Below, in pieces: positions 14,549 through 20,781 of a stretch of DNA of 20,781 nt. The stretch comes from CAYZJV01 sp964478945 (GTDB lineage Bacteria > Spirochaetota > Spirochaetia > Sphaerochaetales > Sphaerochaetaceae), in contig CAYZJV010000048.1 in assembly GCA_964478945.1 (NCBI GenBank), positions 1-20,781 of the forward strand, read 5' to 3'. The stretch's first letter is position 1, and every line of letters starts with the position of its first letter. The notes beneath the pieces are model-generated. The model ran no database searches, had not been told where the DNA came from, and was given only the letters and a program-made list of their open reading frames with translations. The position numbers and the translations under genes were made by a program.

Positions 14549-14579
14549 GAGGGGATGACACATTCCGTGGCATCCCCTC
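14549..14579. terminator. U-less hairpin between convergent genes
   Basis: GAGGGGATG (14549-14557) pairs perfectly with CATCCCCTC (14571-14579). Beyond one mismatch, CAC (14559-14561) pairs with GTG (14567-14569), leaving a 5-nt loop. It lies in the 68-nt gap between the reductase and PEPCK genes. No T tract follows on either strand. It probably ends or protects both transcripts. Confidence 0.55.
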
Positions 14580-14602
14580 CAGTATCACACAAAAGATTTC
14601 GA

Positions 14603-16426
14603 TCAGGCGTTCTTCAGGTTGCTCTCCATGACATCGAGCATGTCGGCGAGTTCCTTGGGAAGCTTGTCGCCAAACTTCGGATAGTGGTTCTCCCGAATAT
14701 CGGCAACCTCCTTCAGCCAACCCTCACGGTCGAGACTGAGCAACTCTTCCATATCGGCATCGCTCACACCTTCGGGTCGGTCGATCGCATCGGCGGTAGG
14801 CATGATGCCAATCGCAGTCTCACGGGACTTGGCGGTACCTGCGCACGCTTCGAAGATCCACTTGAGCACACGACTGTTCTCACCGAATCCAGGCCACAAC
14901 CACTTGCCGTCATCAGTCTTGCGGAACCAGTTCACGTAGAAGATTTTCGGCAACAGTGATTCGTCGTGGGTCTTTCCGAGGTTGATCCAGTGCTGGAAGT
15001 ATTCTCCCATGTGGTACCCACAGAACGGCAACATGGCGAACGGATCACGGCGGATCGTTCCCGCCTTCAAATCCAACGCGGCTGCGGTGATTTCGGATCC
15101 CACGATGGAGCCGAGGAACACACCATGGTTCCAATCCCTGGCCTGGTGCACGAGAGGAACGGTATGGGGACGGCGTCCACCAAACAGGATCGCATCGATG
15201 GGCACGCCCTTCGGATCTTCCCATTCGGGAGCGATACTGGGACACTGATTCGCCGGAGCGGTGAAACGGGCATTCGGGTGTGAGGCCTTCGGTTGATCCT
15301 TGTCGTTCTTGTCCTGAACCCATTCATTGCCCTTCCAGTCGATCAACTTGCTCGGCGCATCGTATCCGATACCTTCCCACCATACATCCTTGTCTTCGGT
15401 GATGGCGCAGTTGGTGAAGATCGAATTCTCCTGCAACGAGTACATCGCATTGGGGTTGGAATCCAACGAGGTTCCGGGAGCGACACCGAAGAACCCTGCT
15501 TCGGGGTTGATGGCATACAACCGGCCATCGGCACCGAACTTCATCCAAGCGATATCATCTCCAATGGTTTCGACCTTCCAACCGGGAACGGTGGGAACCA
15601 GCATGGCAAGGTTGGTCTTCCCACAGGCACTTGGGAATGCAGCCGCCACATACTTGGCAACACCTTCCGGGCTGGTGATCTTTAGAATCAGCATATGTTC
15701 TGCGAGCCAACCCTCATCATGGGCGATGACCGATGCGATGCGCAAAGCCAGACACTTCTTTCCGAGCAATGCATTGCCACCGTATCCGGAACCATAGGAC
15801 CAGATTTCCCGGGTCTCTGGGAAATGGGAAATGTACTTCTGCTCGATTGGAGCACAAGGCCACTTGCCACCATCGGTCTCACCTTCGGCCAAGGGCTTAC
15901 CCACGCTATGGAGACAAGGAACGAATTCACCATCCGCACCGAGCACATCAAGCACCTTGTTTCCCACACGGGTCATGATCATCATGTTGGTCACAACGTA
16001 GGGGCTATCGGTGAGTTCGACACCGATCTTTGCGATATCGGAACCAACCGGTCCCATCGAGAAAGGAATCACATACAGGGTTCGTCCCTTCATGCATCCA
16101 TCATAGAGACCTTTCATGGTCTTCTTCAATTCAACCGGATCGATCCAGTTGTTGGTGGGGCCGGCGGCCTCTTTGTTGGCAGCTGCGATATACGTCCTGT
16201 TCTCCACACGGGCAACGTCGGAGGGGTCTGAGAAGAATGCGATGCTTCCCGGTTTCTTTTCGGGGTTCAGCGGTGTGGCGAGTCCACTGGCAACCATCTC
16301 ATCAACCAACTGATTGTACTGTGCATCGCTTCCATCTGCGATCACAATTGCCTCCGGCTTGGTGAGTGCGGCGACTTCGTCGATCCACTTCTTCAATCCT
16401 ACATGTTTCAGATCTTCTACTTTCAT
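14603..16426 (-). CDS. pckG: phosphoenolpyruvate carboxykinase (GTP)
   Basis: This enzyme interconverts oxaloacetate plus GTP with PEP plus CO2 plus GDP, in gluconeogenesis or, in many anaerobes, in CO2 fixation towards C4 acids. AAGGAG sits 6 nt before the ATG. The full 607-residue length matches the GTP family. Visible landmarks are the P-loop FPSACGKTN at 264-272 with the hyper-reactive Cys268, the GDDIAWM metal-binding segment at 289-295, GSGYGGNALLGKKCLALRIAS at 212-232 with the Mn-ligand lysine, and FGGRRPHTVPLV further on. The ATP-dependent family has a different P-loop, so nucleotide type is firm. It stands alone on its strand and is divergent from the GPH symporter gene. Confidence 0.97.
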   Translation of the reverse strand: MKVEDLKHVGLKKWIDEVAALTKPEAIVIADGSDAQYNQLVDEMVASGLATPLNPEKKPGSIAFFSDPSDVARVENRTYIAAANKEAAGPTNNWIDPVELKKTMKGLYDGCMKGRTLYVIPFSMGPVGSDIAKIGVELTDSPYVVTNMMIMTRVGNKVLDVLGADGEFVPCLHSVGKPLAEGETDGGKWPCAPIEQKYISHFPETREIWSYGSGYGGNALLGKKCLALRIASVIAHDEGWLAEHMLILKITSPEGVAKYVAAAFPSACGKTNLAMLVPTVPGWKVETIGDDIAWMKFGADGRLYAINPEAGFFGVAPGTSLDSNPNAMYSLQENSIFTNCAITEDKDVWWEGIGYDAPSKLIDWKGNEWVQDKNDKDQPKASHPNARFTAPANQCPSIAPEWEDPKGVPIDAILFGGRRPHTVPLVHQARDWNHGVFLGSIVGSEITAAALDLKAGTIRRDPFAMLPFCGYHMGEYFQHWINLGKTHDESLLPKIFYVNWFRKTDDGKWLWPGFGENSRVLKWIFEACAGTAKSRETAIGIMPTADAIDRPEGVSDADMEELLSLDREGWLKEVADIRENHYPKFGDKLPKELADMLDVMESNLKNA

Positions 16427-16573
16427 CGAGTTCTCCTTAAAAATTTCACAGCATACGCTTGTGATTCAACACCTAGGGTTTCGAGGAAAAACAATATAGG
16501 GTTTCTCGGCTTTGGGCAATCGGTGAGACCCCCAAAAGTGATACATTTGTAATTAATTTTATTTGTAGCCAAG

Positions 16574-16587
16574 CAAACAATTGTTTG
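16574..16587. repeat. perfect 14-bp palindrome, candidate operator
   Basis: CAAACAATTGTTTG is its own reverse complement. It lies 31 nt upstream of the symporter -35 and about 150 nt upstream of the PEPCK start. Size and symmetry fit a dimeric regulator site; which regulator is unknown. Confidence 0.45.
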
Positions 16588-16618
16588 AAGCCATACTTGA
16601 AGGTGAAGAAGCGATGGT

Positions 16619-16647
16619 TTGACCGCGAAAAATGTCCATGATACACT
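16619..16647 (+). promoter_or_regulatory. sigma70-like promoter of the symporter/U32 operon
   Basis: TTGACC (16619-16624, 5 of 6) and TACACT (16642-16647, 4 of 6) have a 17-nt spacer. Transcription near 16653 gives a leader of about 36 nt ending in an AGGAGG ribosome site. Confidence 0.55.
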
Positions 16648-16688
16648 TCAAAAGGCTGATTCCACCTGTCCCTCGAGGAGGCTTTCCC

Positions 16689-18077
16689 ATGCTGAAAAGA
16701 ATCATACATCCAACGGAACAGGTTGGAACAAAAGAAAAGATCGCCTATGGAATCGGATGTTTTGGACAAAACCTCGCCTACTATTTCATCGCCAACTATA
16801 TTCTCTTCTTCTACACCGATATCTTCGGTATACTTCCTGCCGCAGCGGGAACGCTGCTGTTGATCACCAAGATATGGGATGGGGTCAACGATCCATTGAT
16901 GGGCATCATTGTCGACAGGACCCGTTCGAGATGGGGAAAGTTCCGTCCTTGGCTCATATTCACCCCCATCATCTTCGTGCCACTCTCAATCCTTTGTTTT
17001 TCCGCACCCGATTTGTCCCCGGTGGGAAAAATCGTTTGGGCCTACGCGACATACATCCTGTTCGATATGGCCTATACCGCCAGTGATGTACCCTATTGGG
17101 CAATGTCCAGTGCGATGACAGCCAATGCCACCGAACGCAACAGTGTGGTCATGTATCCCCGTTTCGTTGCCACGATCGCGGTCTCGGCGGCCACCATAGG
17201 CACACTCCCCCTGATACATTTTTTCCAGAATGTGGCGGGAGGTGCGAGTGCGAGAGCCGACAGGGGATTCCAACTGACCGCGCTATTTTATGGCATACTC
17301 ACGGTAATCTGTTTCGGAATCACGTTCTTCAAAGTAAGGGAACGGGTGGTGGTACCCTACAACCAGAAGAATTCTAGTGCAGGAGACATTCTGCATACCC
17401 TTACGCGAAACAGTCCCCTGATGTTGTTGATCGTAAGCGGCTTGTTCGTCAATGTCGCATCCGGGGCCAAACTTTCCACATTGATTTATTATGCGAAGTA
17501 CAACTTGGGAAACGAGATGCTCAATCCTGTGATTGCAGGAATCAACATCCCTTTCATTCTCTTGGGAATAGCGGTCACTCCCAAGCTCGCAAAAAGGTGG
17601 GGTAAGAGGAATACCTATATCGTTCTCAATGCCGTGTTCGGAATCGGCTCGTTGGGTTTTTATTTCAGCGGTTGGAACAATATCGTGGTATTGCTCGCAT
17701 GGAGTTGCCTCAGTTCAATCGGTATGGCAGCCCCTCTGGTGCTACAGACATCGATGATCGCCGATACCATCGAATATGCCGAACTCCATACTGGCAGACG
17801 TTCCGAAGGACTCATATTCTCAAGCCAAACATTCATGGTAAAGCTTGCCAGTGCCCTCACCGCTTGGTTGACGGGGATCATCCTCACCTCCGCGGGATTC
17901 GTCGCAAACACCATGCAGACGCAACAGTCGCTCAAAGGAATCCACTCGATCATTTCCTTGATCCCTTTCATTGCTTGTGCCATTGCCATCATCCCCATGT
18001 TCTTCTATTCTTTGACCGAGAAGCAGCATGCCGAAATATTGGGGATGCTCGAATCGAAACAGAGGAACCATGACTGA
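16689..18077 (+). CDS. GPH-family sugar:cation symporter (MFS, MelB-like)
   Basis: This is an inner-membrane cation symporter for a glycoside, pentoside or hexuronide. AGGAGG (16676-16681) is 7 nt before the ATG at 16689, so the longer frame from 16632 is rejected. The 462-residue protein shows the GPH pattern: KIAYGIGCFGQNLAYYF at the start, the KIWDGVNDPLMGIIVDRTRSRWGKFRPW loop (residues about 60-87) with conserved acidic and Arg residues, and the late MIADTIEYAELHTGRRSEG segment. About twelve hydrophobic segments can be counted. The Asp pair of MelB in the early helices is only partly recognisable, so the coupling ion is not assigned. No glycosidase gene is nearby to suggest the sugar. The last 8 nt overlap the U32 gene. 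Confidence 0.9.
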   Translation: MLKRIIHPTEQVGTKEKIAYGIGCFGQNLAYYFIANYILFFYTDIFGILPAAAGTLLLITKIWDGVNDPLMGIIVDRTRSRWGKFRPWLIFTPIIFVPLSILCFSAPDLSPVGKIVWAYATYILFDMAYTASDVPYWAMSSAMTANATERNSVVMYPRFVATIAVSAATIGTLPLIHFFQNVAGGASARADRGFQLTALFYGILTVICFGITFFKVRERVVVPYNQKNSSAGDILHTLTRNSPLMLLIVSGLFVNVASGAKLSTLIYYAKYNLGNEMLNPVIAGINIPFILLGIAVTPKLAKRWGKRNTYIVLNAVFGIGSLGFYFSGWNNIVVLLAWSCLSSIGMAAPLVLQTSMIADTIEYAELHTGRRSEGLIFSSQTFMVKLASALTAWLTGIILTSAGFVANTMQTQQSLKGIHSIISLIPFIACAIAIIPMFFYSLTEKQHAEILGMLESKQRNHD

Positions 18078-20298
18078 ACTGACACTTCCCGCAGGATCGC
18101 TGCAATCGGCACTCCACGCATTTGAAGGTGGAGCAGATGCGGTGTACCTTGGGCTACACGATTTTTCAGCCCGGGCGAATGCAAAAAATTTCTCTTGGGA
18201 AGATCTGGCCAAATTGAAGCGGGTATGCCTGGATCAAAACAAGAGATTCTACGTTACTCTCAACACTCTGCTTGATGACGAGGAGTTGGATAGGGCCCGA
18301 CAGATCTTGAGAAGACTTGATCTGATCGCTCCGGATGGGATCATCGTGCAGGATTTGGGTTTGGCGCATATGATGCAAGATGAGTTTCCCGATCTTGAAC
18401 TCCATTGCAGCACCCAACTCGCCGTCCACACGGTACAAGGTGTCCGCATGTTGCAGGATCTGGGTTTCAAACGAATTGTCCTCTCTCGTGAACTCACATT
18501 CAACGAGATAGTCCGAATCAGGGAAACTTGTCGGGATGTACAACTGAAGACTTTCATCCATGGGGCGATGTGCTATGGCTTCAGTGGACTCTGCATGGCC
18601 AGCCATACCATCACAGGAAGGAGTGCGAATCGCGGTGAATGTGCGCAGATATGCAGAACGTGGTTCTCCAACAACCAAAGTGACGGATATTTCTTCTCGA
18701 TGACGGATTTGGCTGCCGGAAACAAAGTCACGGCACTACGGGATATTGGGATAGATTCATTGAAGATAGAGGGCAGGATGAAAAGTCCGGCCTATGTGCG
18801 CTATGCCGCACGCTACTATAGGATGATTCTCGACGGCGCACGGGATGGGGATGCATTGAAGATTGCCAAAGAGGAACTCGAATCACAGTTCGCACGCCAA
18901 AGCAGTGGCGGTTGGACATTCGCATATGGCAAGGAATCCCCAACGGAAAACCGACATACTCCCACGCTGACCACCAACTCCTACCCAGGTCACAGGGGTA
19001 CTCGCATCGCCACTGTGACCAAAGTCAGGAATCCTGGCGACTCTCCGTACCTCGAAATCGTTCTTGAACAGGACCTCGCCACCAGGGATGGTCTTCTATG
19101 GTTATCCAAAACGGGAAATGGTATTTCAGAAGCGGTTCGTTTCGGAGTCCGCACCATACTGGATGGAAAGGGAACACGGGTCCATGAAGGAAAGGCTGCG
19201 ACAAAGGTATCGATCGATGTTCCCAAAGAGGTACACGCAAGTAAAGGAGATCCACTCTATCGTGTATCACGCCATGATCTCCACGTAGCCACGATCAATG
19301 AGGAGGCCATTGCTCCCTACCGAACCCCCTATGGTCTCATACTCACCATTGAGGATGATGGTATCCATCTCTCAGCCGAGGGATTGCCCCGTTGGGTGGA
19401 ACAACGCATTGAAGCACGATATCCAATCGAGGTGCAGGAAGCGAAAAGCAGCCAACGGACACGAGCCAATTTGGAGAAGATCTTCTCGTCTCCCAATGAG
19501 GGTTTGCTCACATTGGGGAGACTGCGTATCGTTGGCCAAAGCGAACTTCCCCTCGAGAAGCTTTTCCTTCCCCTCTCTCGCATGAAGGAGATCAGACGGT
19601 CTTGGTACAAGATGTGCAATGAAGAGCTTGAACGGTCGATCATGGGACGGGCTGCGGTTTCGTCCAAAACTCCTGTCGAAACCCACATTCTTCCTTCGAG
19701 AAACCGCTTGCGCGCTTGTGACAATCCCCATATCCCATGGGTTGATCCAGTACGGGTTGGAAAATTGTTGTCGAAAGGTTCAACGATCAAGGATGTGCTT
19801 CCCATAGTGGATGGAATCGCCTACATTCCCCTGCCGCCTGTGACCTTTGATGAAGAATCGATGTTCCAAGCTCTTGAAGCTATCATCCGCATGGTGAAGA
19901 ATCCAGTCCGTGTGGGATTGAACAATGTCGCCCATATCGGTTGGGCCATGCGAAATGCGGATGTTCCTTGTTTCGCCGACATCTACCTCTATATGAGCAA
20001 CCGACTCGCAGTCCAACAATTTTTGGATCATGTGCCCTCTCCAGTTGGACTCTACCAGTGGGTTGAGCGCACTACATTGGATGTTTCCCGATGGCCGGCC
20101 TATCCATCTTCTGTGGGAGAGGATTTTGCCATCCCATTGTTCATCAGCCGTTCGTGTTACCGTTACGATACATTGGGAATGCCCTGTGAAGGATGTCCCC
20201 GCCATGGCAGCTGGTCCATCACCCAACAGGGCTTGAACTACCATATCGATGTGATCGATTGTGTGACCGTGGTGTCAAAAGAGCCAGAAGAGCAGTGA
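18070..20298 (+). CDS. peptidase U32 family protein, RlhA/YegQ-like (predicted RNA-modifying)
   Basis: U32 proteins were first called collagenase-like peptidases, but studied bacterial members act in tRNA/rRNA hydroxylation (TrhP, RlhA) or ubiquinone synthesis (UbiU/V) with an iron-sulfur cluster. The ATG at 18070 overlaps the symporter end; GAGG lies 4 nt upstream. The 742-residue protein begins with a TIM-barrel-like U32 domain (GGADAVYLGL, HCSTQLAVH). The signature region follows at 160-178, with Cys168 and Cys175, then GECAQICR with Cys191 and Cys195. These four are candidate [4Fe-4S] ligands. The usual Glu starting the signature is Lys160. The SLKIEGRMKSPAYV segment is conserved in the family. 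The C-terminal half matches the longer RlhA-type layout, and a last cysteine group, CYRYDTLGMPCEGCPRHGSW, lies near the end. The 3' end overlaps the opposing gene by 24 nt. Confidence 0.85.
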   Translation: MTELTLPAGSLQSALHAFEGGADAVYLGLHDFSARANAKNFSWEDLAKLKRVCLDQNKRFYVTLNTLLDDEELDRARQILRRLDLIAPDGIIVQDLGLAHMMQDEFPDLELHCSTQLAVHTVQGVRMLQDLGFKRIVLSRELTFNEIVRIRETCRDVQLKTFIHGAMCYGFSGLCMASHTITGRSANRGECAQICRTWFSNNQSDGYFFSMTDLAAGNKVTALRDIGIDSLKIEGRMKSPAYVRYAARYYRMILDGARDGDALKIAKEELESQFARQSSGGWTFAYGKESPTENRHTPTLTTNSYPGHRGTRIATVTKVRNPGDSPYLEIVLEQDLATRDGLLWLSKTGNGISEAVRFGVRTILDGKGTRVHEGKAATKVSIDVPKEVHASKGDPLYRVSRHDLHVATINEEAIAPYRTPYGLILTIEDDGIHLSAEGLPRWVEQRIEARYPIEVQEAKSSQRTRANLEKIFSSPNEGLLTLGRLRIVGQSELPLEKLFLPLSRMKEIRRSWYKMCNEELERSIMGRAAVSSKTPVETHILPSRNRLRACDNPHIPWVDPVRVGKLLSKGSTIKDVLPIVDGIAYIPLPPVTFDEESMFQALEAIIRMVKNPVRVGLNNVAHIGWAMRNADVPCFADIYLYMSNRLAVQQFLDHVPSPVGLYQWVERTTLDVSRWPAYPSSVGEDFAIPLFISRSCYRYDTLGMPCEGCPRHGSWSITQQGLNYHIDVIDCVTVVSKEPEEQ

Positions 20299-20781
20299 GG
20301 TACCTATCAGGGCCTGATCCCAATCGGGCCGGAGCCCGAGGACCTTTTCGTTTTGCAGCGTGTATCCCATGGAGGGCACTTGGTAGGTTACTCCTAGAGA
20401 GAACCGTCCAAGCTTCAGATCTCCATGCACACGGTAATGGATAAGACCTTCGTTGAACACTTGCGCAAAATCGTTGGAGTTGTGGGAAACCCCATCTTCG
20501 TCTATTTGGATCCATCCTATCTCACCAGCCTCGGTCTTCGCCAATGCGAAGGCCGGACCCGCTCCAACGCCGAGATGGAGCAGATCGAATATGCTCAGCG
20601 ATGTACCGAAGGTGACCAGACCATCGAAACGATCGGAAGTGGTGAATTGCCCGTTGATTCCCGCATCCAAGAATAGGACACCGAGGCGCATCTCAGCTCC
20701 GAATTTCCAATCCTCCGCCGTTCCCATGTCCACCACATCGTCAACCACAGGTATGGTGTTGAGCGCGTGGGCACCGAATCC
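20275..20781 (-). CDS. outer-membrane beta-barrel-like protein, C-terminal part (cut by window edge)
   Basis: The frame stays open to the last base of the window, so the N terminus and signal peptide lie outside. A GTG at 20748 is in frame but is probably internal, because GFGAHALNTIPVV reads on upstream of it. The visible 168 residues alternate polar and hydrophobic residues with repeated glycine and aromatic ends (KFGAEMRLGVLFLDAGINGQF, SLSIFDLLHLGVGAGPAFAL, RFSLGVTYQVPSMGY), as in porin-like barrels. The chain ends ...TSLLFWLF with a C-terminal Phe, the usual signal for outer-membrane barrel insertion. I do not recognise the family; it may be one of the poorly characterised spirochaetal surface proteins. 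Its stop lies inside the 3' end of the U32 gene. Confidence 0.65.
   Translation of the reverse strand, partial: GFGAHALNTIPVVDDVVDMGTAEDWKFGAEMRLGVLFLDAGINGQFTTSDRFDGLVTFGTSLSIFDLLHLGVGAGPAFALAKTEAGEIGWIQIDEDGVSHNSNDFAQVFNEGLIHYRVHGDLKLGRFSLGVTYQVPSMGYTLQNEKVLGLRPDWDQALIGTSLLFWLF
20324..20354 (+). terminator. weak terminator-like hairpin inside the outer-membrane gene
   Basis: TCGGGC (20324-20329), a CGGA tetraloop and GCCCGA (20334-20339) make a perfect 6-bp stem 25 nt after the U32 stop. T-rich sequence (TTTTCGTTTT) begins 5 nt later, which is too far for a classical terminator. It lies within the opposite-strand coding region, where the sequence is also constrained by codons. Confidence 0.3.

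Larger units (their letters stand above)
16427..16688. promoter_or_regulatory. divergent regulatory region of PEPCK and the sugar symporter
   Basis: This 262-nt AT-rich region carries starts for both flanking genes. On the minus strand a TATATT (16498-16493) preceded by TTGCCC (16519-16514) is the best PEPCK promoter I can find, but the 15-nt spacer is short. TAGGGTTTC occurs twice in direct orientation, at 16474-16482 and 16497-16505, one copy overlapping that -10. A perfect palindrome, CAAACAATTGTTTG, sits at 16574-16587. I see no small gene or RNA here. Confidence 0.45.

Noticed and set aside
14603..16426. Several plus-strand open frames of 60-180 codons opposite PEPCK
   Set aside because: They are antisense to a full-length, well-conserved enzyme gene and have no recognisable products.
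1..20781. tRNA genes, CRISPR arrays, insertion sequences, toxin-antitoxin or phage-defence genes
   Set aside because: I saw no regularly spaced repeats, transposase, or cloverleaf-like intergenic sequence; intergenic gaps are short and explained by promoters and hairpins.

Overview
The window is a gene-dense, mixed-orientation stretch of bacterial chromosome with 15 protein genes (the last cut by the window edge). I see no RNA gene, CRISPR array, insertion sequence or phage gene. The best guess for the host is an anaerobic spirochaete of the Sphaerochaeta type. This is an inference from the BMP-type binding protein with a FAQGGAEK-like signal-peptide junction, the GTP-type PEP carboxykinase, the Gram-negative-style outer-membrane protein, and the GPH symporter next to a U32 protein. 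It has not been tested against a database. Good matches to the sigma70 consensus (TTGACA/TATACT-like) stand in front of most transcription units.

Layout. (1) 141-4956, plus strand: a four-gene ABC importer operon (BMP-family binding protein, double-NBD ATPase, two permeases). It has a sigma70 promoter and an intrinsic terminator between the binding-protein gene and the ATPase gene. (2) 4998-6173, minus: a winged-helix protein of the HTH_42 (PF06224) type. (3) 6271-9070, plus: a promoter, a leader of nearly 200 nt, and a fused [2Fe-2S]/molybdenum hydroxylase resembling selenium-dependent xanthine dehydrogenase. (4) 9074-12362, minus: an RNase D-like exonuclease, a uracil permease with its own promoter, and an unrecognised 324-residue protein. 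(5) 12428-14534, plus: a PepT-like M20 peptidase and a ketopantoate-reductase-family protein, 4 nt apart. (6) 14603-16426, minus: GTP-dependent PEP carboxykinase. (7) 16619-20298, plus, divergent from PEPCK: a GPH sugar symporter overlapping a U32 protein of the RlhA type. (8) 20275-20781, minus: the C-terminal part of an outer-membrane beta-barrel-like protein whose 3' end overlaps the U32 gene.

How the genes may work together. The importer (nucleoside-type by family), the xanthine dehydrogenase-like enzyme and the uracil permease suggest nucleoside/nucleobase uptake and purine breakdown. PEPCK, the sugar symporter and the peptidase belong to central carbon and nutrient use. The U32 protein and RNase D are RNA-related.

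Most of the window is ordinary. The parts most worth a second look are non-coding: a hairpin that places the RNase D start codon in its loop, directly downstream of a terminator; the terminator inside the ABC operon; the long leader of the xanthine dehydrogenase-like gene; and the PEPCK/symporter divergent region with a perfect 14-bp palindrome.
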